DNA of 64,000 bases from Rhinopithecimicrobium faecis (GTDB lineage: Bacteria; Bacteroidota; Bacteroidia; Sphingobacteriales; Sphingobacteriaceae): assembly GCA_017942165.1 (NCBI GenBank), contig JAGKSB010000004.1:124001-188000 (forward strand), given 5' to 3'. Below, one piece after another: positions 17,803 through 27,645 of the stretch (position 1 is its first letter; each line of letters starts with the position of its first letter). Position numbers and translations under genes: made by a program. The notes beneath the pieces were generated by a model. It was not told the DNA's origin. It saw nothing but the letters and a program-made list of their open reading frames with translations, and did no database searches.

Positions 17803-18840
17803 ATGAAAAAAAACATTCAAATGATCCTAAAGTCGCTATTCTTAGCTCTTTTTGTTCTTTTACAATCTGGAGTAATGGCGCAGTCTAACACTTTTAAGTT
17901 AGAAGTTAAAGAGGAAAAAGGTGACTGCACAGGTGTAGGGCCGATGAAATGCTACTTTGTAAAATATCACAATAGCAAAGATTGGGAGTATTTCTACACG
18001 CAGATTCAAGGTTTTGATTACCAAGAAGGCTATCGCTATACCTTACGGGTTAAGAGAACGAAATTAACAAATGTTCCCGCGGATGCCTCCACATATAAAT
18101 ATGAACTTGTGAAGATATTAAAGAAAAAAGCCGTGAAGGTACCCAATAAAGAGGCTTTATTAGGCGATAAAAAATGGTTTATCACAGAGTTAAATGGTAA
18201 AACTGTAGAAACGAAAAATGCCTATATTAAGTTTTTCCCAGGGAGAAGCTCCTACTCCGCTTCCATGGGTTGTAACACCTTGAATGGCGCTTATACGCAA
18301 GATGGTAAGGCTATCCATCTAAAAGCGGGCATGTCAACACAAATGATGTGTGACCCTGAGACTATGAAGTTAGAGCGCGCTTTTAGTGGAATCTTAAATC
18401 GTAAATATACCTTGGAAAGCACTGATAATGGCTTTACTTTTAAGGAAAATGGTCAAGTAATCTTAAAAATTAAAGCGCAGACAACGAGTGAAGAGCTGGC
18501 TTTCTTAGGAAAACATAAATGGAAATTATTTTCCCTACACGGTGTAGGAATGGATTATGGTAATGTTACGCTAGAATTTAATGCGAATGAAAAGCGTGTT
18601 TTTGGAAATTCTGGCTGTAATAACTTTAACGGTCCCATTACGATTGAGGGCAACAAACTTATCTTCGGCGTCCTAGCGAGAACGTTAATGGCTTGTCCAG
18701 AACCTGAAAAGAATGAAACAGAACAGAAGTTAATGTCGTTATTTAGCAGTAAAGATTTAACTTTTGATATTGCAGAACAAACATTCAACATCTACCAAGG
18801 TTCCCGTACGGTGGCGACCTATGGAATTGTGGGAAAATAG
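17803..18840 (+). CDS. DUF4377 plus two META (HslJ-like) domains
   Basis: A 345-aa exported protein: signal peptide (about 1-26, ending VMAQ), a DUF4377-like domain (CTGVGPMKCYFVKYHNSKDW, YTQIQGFDYQEGYRYTLRVK) at ~30-110, then two META domains. The first META has KWFITELNGKTVETKN, MGCNTLNGAYT and QMMCDPETMKLE; the second has HKWKLFSLHGVGMDYG, SGCNNFNGPI and LMACPEPEKNETEQKL. META domains occur in heat-inducible or surface proteins (HslJ). The role is not established. Divergent from the beta-propeller gene and followed by a terminator. Confidence 0.88.
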   Translation: MKKNIQMILKSLFLALFVLLQSGVMAQSNTFKLEVKEEKGDCTGVGPMKCYFVKYHNSKDWEYFYTQIQGFDYQEGYRYTLRVKRTKLTNVPADASTYKYELVKILKKKAVKVPNKEALLGDKKWFITELNGKTVETKNAYIKFFPGRSSYSASMGCNTLNGAYTQDGKAIHLKAGMSTQMMCDPETMKLERAFSGILNRKYTLESTDNGFTFKENGQVILKIKAQTTSEELAFLGKHKWKLFSLHGVGMDYGNVTLEFNANEKRVFGNSGCNNFNGPITIEGNKLIFGVLARTLMACPEPEKNETEQKLMSLFSSKDLTFDIAEQTFNIYQGSRTVATYGIVGK

Positions 18841-18862
18841 TTTATAACGAAACATCCGCTAT

Positions 18863-18907
18863 AAAAAATGCCCCAAAGAGAAACTTTCTTTTTGGGGCAT
18901 TTTATTT
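18863..18907. terminator. Bidirectional intrinsic terminator
   Basis: Stem AAAATGCCCCAAA/TTTGGGGCATTTT (18865-18877 with 18891-18903), A-rich on the left and T-rich on the right, sits between the META gene and lysA, which converge. Confidence 0.85.
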
Positions 18908-18920
18908 TTACACCTTTTAC

Positions 18921-20093
18921 TTAGGACAGTTCATCGGAGTATACATAACGAATCTCGTCACGTAAATTGTACTTCGAAGCCATGACTTCCCCATATGCAC
19001 CCGCAGAGCGAATTGCGATCAGATCACCTCGCTGCGTTACAGGCAGGGTAACTTCTTTACCAAAGCAGTCAGAACTTTCACATATAGGACCTACGACATC
19101 ATAATTCAATGTTTCCGTAGCTTCCGACGGCGCATCCTGACTAAGGCGCTCAATTTTATGATACGCTTGATACAAAGCTGGGCGCATTAACTCAGTCATT
19201 CCGGCATCTAAGATGGCAAAATTCTTCTTCTGACCATTTTTCACATAAAGCACACGGCTTACAAGTGAAGCCGATTGAGCAACTAGCGCACGGCCCAACT
19301 CAAAGTGTACTTCCTGTTGCGGATTGCGATCTAAAAACTGATCGAAAATCTGAAAATAAGCCTTAAAATCGGGCATAGGATTTTCATCAGGATTGTGGTA
19401 ATCGATACCTAGACCTCCCCCAACATTTAACACTTTAATAGGGATACCGCGCTCCTCAAACCAGTTTTTCCATTCATTAACCTTTACACATAGGCTCTTA
19501 AATACATTCATATCTGTAATTTGTGAGCCAATATGGAAGTGTAAACCAACTAATTCAATATGTTCACACGATTTAATAACTGAAGCTGAGCGTTCTAATT
19601 CGGATTTAGTGACCCCAAATTTATTCTCATCCAAGCCTGTGGTAATATAATGATGGGTATGAGCATCAACATTCGGATTAATACGCAAAGCTACATTAGC
19701 CTTCGTGCCCATCTCTGCAGCAAGCTCATTAATCACCTGTAGTTCTTCAATGGATTCCACATTGAAGGCAAATATCTGGTGGCCTAGTGCTAGGCGAATT
19801 TCTTTATCTGATTTCCCTACCCCTGCAAATGTAATTTTCTTTGGGTCAAAACCTGCATCGACGGCCTTTTGAACTTCATTTCCAGAGACACAGTCTGCAC
19901 CAAATCCCGCATCTTTAATAGCCGTTAAGAGACGATCATTAAAGTTTGCCTTTAGCGCATAGTGTACATGGAAATTATTTTTTTGTGAAGCCTCACGTGC
20001 CGATTCTAACGTACGCTGTAAAAGCGCCATGTCGTAGTAGTAAAAAGGAGTCTCTTTCTCGGAGAACTGTGCAAGCTGTTGAGCGTTAAACAT
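18921..20093 (-). CDS. lysA: Diaminopimelate decarboxylase
   Basis: Last step of lysine synthesis: meso-diaminopimelate to L-lysine + CO2, PLP-dependent. It is 390 aa from the ATG at 20093 (a TTG directly upstream is less likely). Motifs are VHYALKANFN (Schiff-base lysine), LHFHIGSQITD, NVGGGLGIDYH, the GPICESSDCFG active-site Cys segment and AGAYGEVMAS. It is 16 bp after lysC, so the pair forms a lysine operon. Confidence 0.96.
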   Translation of the reverse strand: MFNAQQLAQFSEKETPFYYYDMALLQRTLESAREASQKNNFHVHYALKANFNDRLLTAIKDAGFGADCVSGNEVQKAVDAGFDPKKITFAGVGKSDKEIRLALGHQIFAFNVESIEELQVINELAAEMGTKANVALRINPNVDAHTHHYITTGLDENKFGVTKSELERSASVIKSCEHIELVGLHFHIGSQITDMNVFKSLCVKVNEWKNWFEERGIPIKVLNVGGGLGIDYHNPDENPMPDFKAYFQIFDQFLDRNPQQEVHFELGRALVAQSASLVSRVLYVKNGQKKNFAILDAGMTELMRPALYQAYHKIERLSQDAPSEATETLNYDVVGPICESSDCFGKEVTLPVTQRGDLIAIRSAGAYGEVMASKYNLRDEIRYVYSDELS

Positions 20094-20109
20094 CAATTAA
20101 TTTCTTTTC

Positions 20110-21423
20110 TTAAAATAAACGGTTATGTAATGAACGTAATGCTTCTGTCTTATGTTCAGATTGAAGCAAGATAGATACGTTATAATCGGATCCGCCATAG
20201 GAGATCATACGTACAGGAAGGTGTTTGACAGCGTCTAATACACGGGCAGCATAGCCATGAGTATTTAAGCCAAAGTCGCCAACGACACATACGATAGTTT
20301 GACCCTCATCGACAGATACAGTACCAAAGTCTTCGACTTCTCGGATAATATCAGCTAAGTATTTGGTGTCATCAATGGTTACAGATACAGCCACCTCAGA
20401 AGTTGTAATCATATCTATTGGCGTCTTATAGCGTTCAAATATTTCAAACACACGACGTAAAAATCCATAGGCTAAAAGCATTCTTGAAGAGTGAATATGT
20501 ATCGCTGTGATGCCATCTTTTGCAGCAATAGCACGAATCACACCTGTAACCTTTCCATTTTCCGAAATCAGCGTTCCTTCCGCTTTCGGGTCCATGGTAT
20601 TTAATAAGCGTACAGGCACATTATACTTCTGTGCAGGAAATACAGATTGTGGATGCAAGATCTTAGCGCCAAAATAAGCCAACTCCGCGGCTTCATTAAA
20701 ACTTAAGTGCTTAATTGGGGTCGTCCCTTTTACCACACGAGGATCGTTATTATGCATCCCATCGATATCCGTCCAAATTTGAACTTCGGTCGCTTTGATC
20801 GCAGCACCAATTAAAGAGGCTGTATAATCAGAACCACCACGACGTAAGTTGTCAATTTCACCAAAAGCATTACGGCAGATAAATCCTTGGGTAATAAATA
20901 AGCTTGTCTCTGGATTTTTAGCTAGGATTGCTGATAGCTGCTTACTTGTAAATTCCACAACAGGCTCATTATCATCATCTATTTTCATAAAATCTAATGC
21001 CGGCAGCAACACCGACTCTACACCTATTTCTTTACAGTGAAAATGGAATAATGCCGTGGAGATTAACTCCCCCTGCGCTAAGATAATTTTATCCTCAATT
21101 GCTGTAAACAGCTCATTTGAAAACCCTTCAATCAAGTTGAAGTGAAAGTCGATTAGCTCCTTACCATTTTTATAGCCTGCATCGGTAGTGAAAAGTTCTT
21201 GAATTAATAGCTCGTACTTATCCTTATGCTGCTTTATAAGTGTCTTGGCTTCATCTTTCTTACCAGCAAGGTAAGCTTGACCAATTTCTACTAAAGCATT
21301 AGTTGTCCCAGCTACAGCCGAAAGCACAACGATTTGTCGTTCTGAAGGATTTACAATCTCTAATAATCCTTTGATGCGCGCTGCGCTACCCACAGATGTG
21401 CCACCAAATTTTAAAATTTTCAT
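20110..21423 (-). CDS. lysC: Aspartate kinase (monofunctional), lysine operon
   Basis: First step of the aspartate family: phosphorylates L-aspartate. The 437-aa protein starts MKILKFGGTSVGSAARIKGL (nucleotide-binding KFGGTS) and contains GFICRNAFGEIDNLRRGGSD, the TDIDGMHNNDPRVV substrate motif and two C-terminal ACT-type regulatory regions. Adjacent lysA suggests a lysine-directed isozyme; feedback sensitivity is inferred from the ACT region. A second aspartate kinase lies at 53921-55186. Confidence 0.94.
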   Translation of the reverse strand: MKILKFGGTSVGSAARIKGLLEIVNPSERQIVVLSAVAGTTNALVEIGQAYLAGKKDEAKTLIKQHKDKYELLIQELFTTDAGYKNGKELIDFHFNLIEGFSNELFTAIEDKIILAQGELISTALFHFHCKEIGVESVLLPALDFMKIDDDNEPVVEFTSKQLSAILAKNPETSLFITQGFICRNAFGEIDNLRRGGSDYTASLIGAAIKATEVQIWTDIDGMHNNDPRVVKGTTPIKHLSFNEAAELAYFGAKILHPQSVFPAQKYNVPVRLLNTMDPKAEGTLISENGKVTGVIRAIAAKDGITAIHIHSSRMLLAYGFLRRVFEIFERYKTPIDMITTSEVAVSVTIDDTKYLADIIREVEDFGTVSVDEGQTIVCVVGDFGLNTHGYAARVLDAVKHLPVRMISYGGSDYNVSILLQSEHKTEALRSLHNRLF

Positions 21424-21477
21424 ACTTTTAATTTACAGATAGAATTTTTCGTGAATATAATGTTATTTTTTTTACTA

Positions 21478-21516
21478 TAAAAAAAAAGCGGCACAATGCA
21501 TAAAGCTTTGTGCCGC
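21478..21516 (-). terminator. Intrinsic terminator of the ser operon
   Basis: A 9-bp GC-rich stem GCGGCACAA/TTGTGCCGC (21488-21496 with 21508-21516) is followed on the minus strand by a run of T. It lies between serA and lysC. Confidence 0.88.
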
Positions 21517-21535
21517 ATCAATGAATGCGGAAGTA

Positions 21536-22483
21536 CTATTTCTTTAAATTAGCAATTATCAATTCTGCTAATTCCACACCGATACGCTCCTGAGCTTCAT
21601 TCGTTGCCGCCCCAATATGCGGGGTTAATGAAATCTTGGGATGCGTTAATATCTCTTTTCTTGGAGTAGGCTCATTATCAAATACATCAAGACCTGCAAA
21701 GGAAACTTTCCCTGAATTTAAGGCTTCCACGAGGGCTAACTCATCTATAACACCTCCACGGGAAGCGTTTACAAGGCCTACACCATCTTTTAAAATTTTG
21801 AACTCTTCAACGCCAATTACGGGTTTATCCGTAAACGGTACATGGAGTGAAATAAAGTCTGAAGAAGTTAATATCTCCTGAATATCCACCTGACTTACAG
21901 GTACATCCACGTTTATTCCAGCTGATAAGTTTAAGGTCAATGTTTTAGGTCCTTCAAATAAATCAGAATAGATGACATCCATCCCTAATCCCAAGGCTAT
22001 TTTCGCTGTCTCACGACCAATGCGTCCAAAACCAACAATTCCTATGGTCTTACCACGTAACTCAACCCCTTTGGCATACGCTTTTTTCAAACCGCCAAAA
22101 TTAGTGTCTCCCGCTACTGGCATCTGACGATTAGCGTCAAATAAATAACGTACCCCATTTAATAGGTGAGCAAAAACCAATTCTGCTACAGATAAAGAAG
22201 AGGCTGCAGGTGTATTAATTACAGCAATACCTTTACTACGTGCGTAGTCAACATCGATATTATCCATACCTACACCACCACGACCGATGACCTTTAAGTT
22301 AGGGCAGCCGTCAATTAATGCCTGTCTTACCTTCGTTGCAGAGCGCACCGTAATAGCATCATAAGCTTGTAGTTTCTCAGCTAATTCATCCTGAGGAATG
22401 TGATTTGTATCTACTTCAAATCCAGCATTTTCTAACAGTTGTTTACCCACTGCATCAATACCGTCATTTGCTAAAATTCTCAT
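21536..22483 (-). CDS. serA: D-3-phosphoglycerate dehydrogenase (short form)
   Basis: NAD-dependent oxidation of 3-phosphoglycerate, first step of serine synthesis. The 315-aa protein has the Rossmann motif GKTIGIVGFGRIGRETAKIA, the catalytic segment LVNASRGGVIDE, and the E/H pair in FDNEPTPR/LTPHIGAAT. It lacks the C-terminal ACT regulatory domain of long SerA, so it is probably not serine-inhibited that way. Other D-2-hydroxyacid dehydrogenases share these motifs, but the serC neighbour 10 bp upstream makes SerA the best call. Confidence 0.93.
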   Translation of the reverse strand: MRILANDGIDAVGKQLLENAGFEVDTNHIPQDELAEKLQAYDAITVRSATKVRQALIDGCPNLKVIGRGGVGMDNIDVDYARSKGIAVINTPAASSLSVAELVFAHLLNGVRYLFDANRQMPVAGDTNFGGLKKAYAKGVELRGKTIGIVGFGRIGRETAKIALGLGMDVIYSDLFEGPKTLTLNLSAGINVDVPVSQVDIQEILTSSDFISLHVPFTDKPVIGVEEFKILKDGVGLVNASRGGVIDELALVEALNSGKVSFAGLDVFDNEPTPRKEILTHPKISLTPHIGAATNEAQERIGVELAELIIANLKK

Positions 22484-22492
22484 GCTTTCAGA

Positions 22493-23560
22493 TTATTTAT
22501 TTTTCTCTTCAAATTCTTTCATAGTATCCACGAGGGCATTCACGCTGCTAATGCTTAAGGCATTATACATGGAAGCGCGAAAACCGCCAACTGAGCGATG
22601 ACCTTTTAATCCAATTAGTCCACGTTCCTTCGCTAATTCTAAGAAGGAAGCTTCTAACTCTGGGTTTTCCATCACAAAGGTTACATTCATGCGTGAGCGA
22701 TCTTCCTCAACCGCTGTACCCTTGAAGAATGGGTTACGATCAATCTCACCATATAAAGCACGAGCTTTAATAATGTTCTCTTGCTCAATAACATCAATGC
22801 CACCCTTAGCTTTTAACCATCTAAGATTTAACATGGATACGTAGATTGAAAATACAGGAGGCGTATTGTACATAGAGCCGGCTTTACTATGTGATTCATA
22901 GTCAAAGATGGTTGGTAAAGTACGTCCTGATTTCCCTAAGATATCATCTTTAACGATTACTAAAGTAACACCTGCAGGGCCCATATTCTTCTGTGCTCCC
23001 GCGTAAATTAAGGCATAATCAGCAACATTAATTGTTCGTGAAAATATATCCGAGGACATATCACAAACAAGTGGCGCTACCGTGGAAGGGATATCGAATA
23101 CCTCTGTACCATAAATTGTATTATTAGAGGTATAGTGAAAATAGGCTGCGTCCGCAGGAACTTCAATATTCTTAGGAATATAAGTATAGTTTTTATCCGC
23201 TGAGGAACCAACAATGGCTACATCACCAATTTTCTTAGCCTCTTTCGCTGCCTTACTTGCCCATACACCCGTATCAAGATAAGCTGCCTGAGCTCCGTCA
23301 GCTAGTAAGTTCAATGGAACCATGGCAAACTGTGTGCTAGCACCTCCTTGTAAGAATAATATAGAATATCCTTGAGGTACATTCAGCAATTCCCGTACGA
23401 GACGTTCAGCTTCGGCAATTACAGCTTCAAAATCTTTCGATCGATGCGAAATTTCTAAAATAGATAATCCCGAATTGTTAAAATCTACGACCGCTTGTGA
23501 AGCTTCTTGAAAAACTTCCTTTGGCAGGATACATGGCCCTGCTCCAAAATTGTGTTTCAT
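22493..23560 (-). CDS. serC: Phosphoserine aminotransferase
   Basis: PLP-dependent transamination of 3-phosphohydroxypyruvate to O-phospho-L-serine. The 355-aa protein begins MKHNFGAGPCILPKEVFQEA, contains FLQGGASTQFAMVPLNLL and the Schiff-base lysine in YAGAQKNMGPAGVT, and ends with the RxSxYN-type motif (SVGGFRASMYNALS). First gene of the serC-serA operon. Confidence 0.97.
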   Translation of the reverse strand: MKHNFGAGPCILPKEVFQEASQAVVDFNNSGLSILEISHRSKDFEAVIAEAERLVRELLNVPQGYSILFLQGGASTQFAMVPLNLLADGAQAAYLDTGVWASKAAKEAKKIGDVAIVGSSADKNYTYIPKNIEVPADAAYFHYTSNNTIYGTEVFDIPSTVAPLVCDMSSDIFSRTINVADYALIYAGAQKNMGPAGVTLVIVKDDILGKSGRTLPTIFDYESHSKAGSMYNTPPVFSIYVSMLNLRWLKAKGGIDVIEQENIIKARALYGEIDRNPFFKGTAVEEDRSRMNVTFVMENPELEASFLELAKERGLIGLKGHRSVGGFRASMYNALSISSVNALVDTMKEFEEKNK

Positions 23561-23630
23561 TGATATATTATTTTTACTGTTAGAAATTGGCTAACCTACA
23601 CTGGTAAGTCAATCGTTTGTGTTACTGTTG

Positions 23631-23638
23631 CAAACTTA
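23631..23638 (-). promoter_or_regulatory. -7 element of serC-serA
   Basis: The minus strand reads TAAGTTTG, a TAnnTTTG match, about 70 bp before the serC ATG. The remaining ~130 bp up to the next gene are AT-rich with nothing else recognised. Confidence 0.45.
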
Positions 23639-23765
23639 CAATAAAATTTACATTTTAATAAAAAAGAGGCGACTTTTGTTAAAAATTATTTATTAGCCCC
23701 TTATTTTTAGTAAAAAAACAGCAATGCTACTAACTTTTATTAAAAAATTATCAAAAGCTAAATCG

Positions 23766-24023
23766 CTATAGAAAAAGCACCTTCCAGGCCATGTCAATTT
23801 CACGTATTTTCAAATATTCTTTGGCTTTTAGCTGTAGGTGGATTTCCTTGGTACTGTCATCCCCCAAGAAGGCGTTTAACAAATCCTGAATATCCGTATG
23901 ATCACGGATGCTTTCCACTTCCTCATCCGTAGGCAGACGCTCGGATTCACAAAGTAGGGCTAGCTCATCCATCGTTAACACCTGGGAGCTCCTGAGAAAA
24001 GTCGGAAGTTCATTGATATGCAT
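23766..24023 (-). CDS. Small hypothetical protein (85 aa)
   Basis: An acidic protein (rich in Asp/Glu/Leu) with predicted helices, e.g. TMDELALLCESERLPTDEEV and DIQDLLNAFLGDD, and no recognised motif, signal peptide or transmembrane segment. It begins right next to the terminator of icd (ATG at 24021-24023), so it may depend on read-through or a hidden promoter. Function unknown. Confidence 0.6.
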   Translation of the reverse strand: MHINELPTFLRSSQVLTMDELALLCESERLPTDEEVESIRDHTDIQDLLNAFLGDDSTKEIHLQLKAKEYLKIREIDMAWKVLFL

Positions 24024-24063
24024 AAAAAAAAGCTGAATTTGTTGCTACACAAATTTCAGCTTT
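24024..24063 (-). terminator. Terminator/attenuator after icd
   Basis: On the minus strand a hairpin built from AAAGCTGAAATTTGT and its near-complement AAATTCAGCTTT (one bulge) is followed by a T run. It lies between icd and the 85-aa gene. Confidence 0.75.
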
Positions 24064-24109
24064 AAGATTTATATATCCAATAATTGTGGATAATTAAGTA
24101 TTTATGAGG

Positions 24110-25378
24110 TTATTTACCTATTTTCTCAATAATATGATCTGCAAACTCGGAAGTCTTTACCAAAGTAGCCTCCTCCATTAAGTTATAGAAATCTATGGTG
24201 ACTGTTTTTTGGAGAATAGTTTCCGACAGCGCACTTGTAATAAGGTCGGCAGCTTCTGTCCATCCGATATAATTTAGAAGCATCACTCCAGAGAGTATAA
24301 CTGAAGATGGATTCATGGTATTCGTATTCGCAAATCTCGGTGCTGTACCGTGGGTAGCCTCAAATACAGCGTGCCCCGTCTTATAGTTAATATTCGCCCC
24401 AGGAGCAATACCTATCCCTCCAACAATTGCCGCTAGGGCATCGGAAATATAGTCTCCATTTAGGTTTAGCGTAGCAATTACAGAATAATCCCGCGGGTTT
24501 AATAATATCTGTTGCAAGAAATTGTCGGCAATCACGTCTTTAATAAGAATTTTTCCGGCATTTAAAGCTTCCTTCTGCTCCGCATTAGCGGCCTCTTCAC
24601 CCTTTGCAGCTTTTGTTTGATCCCACTGCCCCCAGGTATAAGTCGTATCCGCAAACTCCTGCTCTGCGACTTCAAAAGCCCACATTTTAAAGGCTCCTTC
24701 AGTGAACTTCATAATATTCCCCTTGTGCACGACGGTTACAGATGGCAGCTTATGCGCTATCGCATGTTCAATCGCCGCACGCACAAGACGCTTTGTTCCC
24801 TCCTCAGAAACGACTTTTATGCCGACAGCAGTAGTCGCTGTGAAGTTATAGTCAACTTGAAGATCGTCTTTTAAAAACTGCTTTAACCGATCCGCCTCCG
24901 GCGTTTCAGCAGCAAATTCAATACCCGCATAGATATCTTCCGTATTTTCCCGAAAAATCACCATATCTACAGCTTCAGGATGCTTTACCGGGGAAGGAAC
25001 ACCTTCAAACCAGCGTGTAGGACGCTGACATACATAAAGATCCAAAGACTTTCTAAGCGCTACATTCAAGGAGCGAATTCCACCGCCTGTGGGCGTTGTT
25101 AAGGGCCCTTTTATAGCGACCAAATATGAATCTATCGTCGCCAAGGTCTGCGCTGGCAACCACTCACCTGTTTCCTTAAAAGCCTTCTCACCCGCCAACA
25201 CCTCCAGCCATTGAATAGCACGTTGACCGGCATAAGCTTTAGCTACAGCAGCATCAAACACCCGTACGGCAGCATGCCAAATATCAGGGCCTATGCCATC
25301 CCCAATAATAAATGGAATGGTCGGTTGCGCTGGCACTTGAAGTTTTCCCGTCGTATCTGTCGTTATTTTATTTTCCAT
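24110..25378 (-). CDS. icd: Isocitrate dehydrogenase (NADP-type, E. coli Icd class)
   Basis: TCA-cycle oxidation of isocitrate to 2-oxoglutarate. The 422-aa protein has [20 protein letters not shown] (substrate Ser/Asn/Arg residues), [35 protein letters not shown] (metal-binding Asp) and the nucleotide-site segment [20 protein letters not shown]. The size and motifs fit the dimeric bacterial Icd. The gene starts 8 bp after the antiporter gene, so both lie on one transcript. Confidence 0.94.
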   Translation of the reverse strand: MENKITTDTTGKLQVPAQPTIPFIIGDGIGPDIWHAAVRVFDAAVAKAYAGQRAIQWLEVLAGEKAFKETGEWLPAQTLATIDSYLVAIKGPLTTPTGGGIRSLNVALRKSLDLYVCQRPTRWFEGVPSPVKHPEAVDMVIFRENTEDIYAGIEFAAETPEADRLKQFLKDDLQVDYNFTATTAVGIKVVSEEGTKRLVRAAIEHAIAHKLPSVTVVHKGNIMKFTEGAFKMWAFEVAEQEFADTTYTWGQWDQTKAAKGEEAANAEQKEALNAGKILIKDVIADNFLQQILLNPRDYSVIATLNLNGDYISDALAAIVGGIGIAPGANINYKTGHAVFEATHGTAPRFANTNTMNPSSVILSGVMLLNYIGWTEAADLITSALSETILQKTVTIDFYNLMEEATLVKTSEFADHIIEKIGK

Positions 25379-25386
25379 AAACTAAA

Positions 25387-27519
25387 TTACATTTTATCTT
25401 TTTTAAATATGGACCCTATCTCCTTGGAAATCTTTCGGAAAATAGGTGCCGCCTGAACATCTTCATAATCATCAATATGTTCATTGGCCACATTGTTTGG
25501 AAAAATTAAAATTAAATTCTGTTTACTGTAATAGCGCTCCAATTTATTGGCCAATCCATCTAAGGAATCACGGTAGGAAACCGAGCCCTGACGTGCAGAA
25601 ACAAAGGTTAATATCGCATTTTCATTGGTGTATGTTGAAAGACCTAAAATATTATCCCAATCTTCATAGTGGTCATAATGAACAGGTATGGCATTTTCAA
25701 TATCGCGCAAATACTCCTTAATATCATGGTCTGTACGTTCATTACAGATAAAACTTAGTGGCAATGATAGTTCAGCCGCCAACTTTAAGATCTTATCCAG
25801 CCAGCAGATAAACCCGACTTCATGCTGCGCATAGGGTGGCACAAATACGGAAATTTTCGTCTGTGAGGTGAACGGCTTATTAAAGCGACACATAAATAGA
25901 TTCGCTGTCGTGCGGTTTAAGATACTTTCAGTCTTTTCCCCGACGAATTTCTCTACGAAGTTACTTGCCGAAGGCCAGCCAAGGATCAGGAAGTTTGCCT
26001 GTATATCGCGTGCAGCACGGGATATACCCGAAGCAATATTCATATCGACGATGGTATCTATTTCAACCTCCGTCTCCGAACCTGAGGCGTACTGCTTCAT
26101 AGAATTTAAATTCTCCTTCGCTTTGGAAAGGTTGGATTCCGCCATCTCATTGTTACGCACAACGGAAACAACATGTATAGGGTATTTCGATTTCTTAGAC
26201 TTTATAAGCGCGGCAAAATCAATAATTTTTTCCATGCGCTGCATATTTGCAATAGGAATCATAATCTGCTCCTGCTGCTCCTCCACCATAGGCACATGAT
26301 TTAAATCTTGGTTTCCATCTAATACCACTTTTTTAGAAGCACTTTCTGTCGCTAACGTGGAGATAATGCAGGTGACTAAGATGAGTAGAATGGTGCCATT
26401 TAAAACATTTTCATCAACAATTCCTGATTTATAGCCGACCATAATAACGGCTAATGTCGCTGCAGCATGAGCTGAGCTCAATCCAAAAATAACATTTCGC
26501 TGGCCAACAGAATAGTTGAACGCAATCTGCGTCGCATAGGCTGCAAGCCATTTTCCAGCAATGGCTACGACCGTTAAAGTAGCCGCAATAATTACCGCCT
26601 CAGGCCCATTTAAAAGCACGGAAATATCGACAATCATACCCACGGAAATTAGAAAGAATGGAATGAAAATAGCATTTCCAATAAACTCTATTCTATTCAT
26701 TAATGCGGAGGAATGAGGAATCAACTTATTTAAGGCTAAGCCGGCAACGAAAGCGCCTATAATTGGTTCTAAACCCGCGATTTCAGCCAAGAAAGCCGCA
26801 AAGAACACCACACATAAGATAAAGATATAGTGCGAGGTCTTTTCCGCTTCGATTTTTTCAAAAAACCAACGCCCTATGCGTGGGATAATGCCGAACATAA
26901 TAAATAGGAAAATAGCAAATGAAACCCCTAAGGTGACCCAGAATTCCTGATTTATGGCGCCCTGAGAGGCCCCTGTAATGACGGCAAGAATGATAAGTAC
27001 CGCCGTATCTGTTAGAATTGTTCCACCAATACTGATGGCAACAGCCTCATTCTTAGAAATACCGTAGCTATTGACAATTGGATAAGACACCAAAGTATGC
27101 GTGGCAAACATGCTGGAAATAAGGATACTTGTCAATAAACTATAATCCAAAAGGTAGTAACATACCGGAAAGCCGATGGCTATAGGAATAATAAAAGTAA
27201 AGAATCCAAAGAGCAAACTTTTATGTTTTGTCTTTTTGAACTCATTCATATCAAGCTCTAAGCCAGCGATAAACATAATGTAAAGTAAACCTATTGTTGA
27301 GAAAAGGTCTATCGCGGAATTCTTCTCTAACCAATTTAAACCATGAGGACCAATTACCACACCTGAAATAATTAAACCAATAATTCCTGGAATCTTTATT
27401 TTCCTTAATAATATAGGCGACAATAATATAATAAAGAGTACCAGGGCAAAAATAAGTACTGGATTTGTTAGAGGCGCTTCAAAGGCGTGATTAAGATGAT
27501 CTAAAAAGTTTCTGTTCAT
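25387..27519 (-). CDS. CPA2-type cation/proton antiporter with C-terminal UspA-like region
   Basis: A 710-aa inner-membrane protein. About 12 transmembrane helices fill residues ~20-390, with typical Na+/H+ exchanger features (GLIISGVVIGPHGLNWL, AGLELDMNEFKK, LVSYPIVNSYG, EPIIGAFVAGLALNKL). A cytosolic ~300-aa tail follows with universal-stress-protein-like alpha/beta character (IPIANMQRMEKIIDFAALIK, FLILGWPSASNFVEKFVGEK). It probably exchanges Na+ or K+ for H+, with the tail as a nucleotide-sensing regulator (inference). Upstream of icd in one operon, an unusual pairing. Confidence 0.9.
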   Translation of the reverse strand: MNRNFLDHLNHAFEAPLTNPVLIFALVLFIILLSPILLRKIKIPGIIGLIISGVVIGPHGLNWLEKNSAIDLFSTIGLLYIMFIAGLELDMNEFKKTKHKSLLFGFFTFIIPIAIGFPVCYYLLDYSLLTSILISSMFATHTLVSYPIVNSYGISKNEAVAISIGGTILTDTAVLIILAVITGASQGAINQEFWVTLGVSFAIFLFIMFGIIPRIGRWFFEKIEAEKTSHYIFILCVVFFAAFLAEIAGLEPIIGAFVAGLALNKLIPHSSALMNRIEFIGNAIFIPFFLISVGMIVDISVLLNGPEAVIIAATLTVVAIAGKWLAAYATQIAFNYSVGQRNVIFGLSSAHAAATLAVIMVGYKSGIVDENVLNGTILLILVTCIISTLATESASKKVVLDGNQDLNHVPMVEEQQEQIMIPIANMQRMEKIIDFAALIKSKKSKYPIHVVSVVRNNEMAESNLSKAKENLNSMKQYASGSETEVEIDTIVDMNIASGISRAARDIQANFLILGWPSASNFVEKFVGEKTESILNRTTANLFMCRFNKPFTSQTKISVFVPPYAQHEVGFICWLDKILKLAAELSLPLSFICNERTDHDIKEYLRDIENAIPVHYDHYEDWDNILGLSTYTNENAILTFVSARQGSVSYRDSLDGLANKLERYYSKQNLILIFPNNVANEHIDDYEDVQAAPIFRKISKEIGSIFKKDKM

Positions 27520-27568
27520 ATGTTGGAAAAAGGTGCATATACAGACTATATCGTCTTATAGTCATTCT

Positions 27569-27576
27569 CAAATATA
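27569..27576 (-). promoter_or_regulatory. -7 element of antiporter-icd operon
   Basis: The minus strand reads TATATTTG (TAnnTTTG), about 50 bp before the antiporter ATG and just past the terminator of the upstream permease gene. Confidence 0.5.
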
Positions 27577-27579
27577 CTA

Positions 27580-27604
27580 AAAAAAGCAGATTGATGAATC
27601 TGCT
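27580..27604 (-). terminator. Terminator of the ABC permease gene
   Basis: Stem AGCAGATT/AATCTGCT (27585-27592 with 27597-27604) with a 4-nt loop is followed on the minus strand by a short T run. Confidence 0.75.
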
Positions 27605-27645
27605 CTTTATAAATATCTTAAAGGGGAAGTTTGAAATGAAGGCTA

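Noticed and set aside
18921..23560. Lysine riboswitch or serine leader peptide upstream of lysC/serC
   Set aside because: No lysine-riboswitch-like structure and no leader peptide rich in the relevant residues is visible.
26000..26300. Plus-strand open frame of 143 codons in the antiporter gene
   Set aside because: It is a shadow of the well-supported minus-strand antiporter reading frame.
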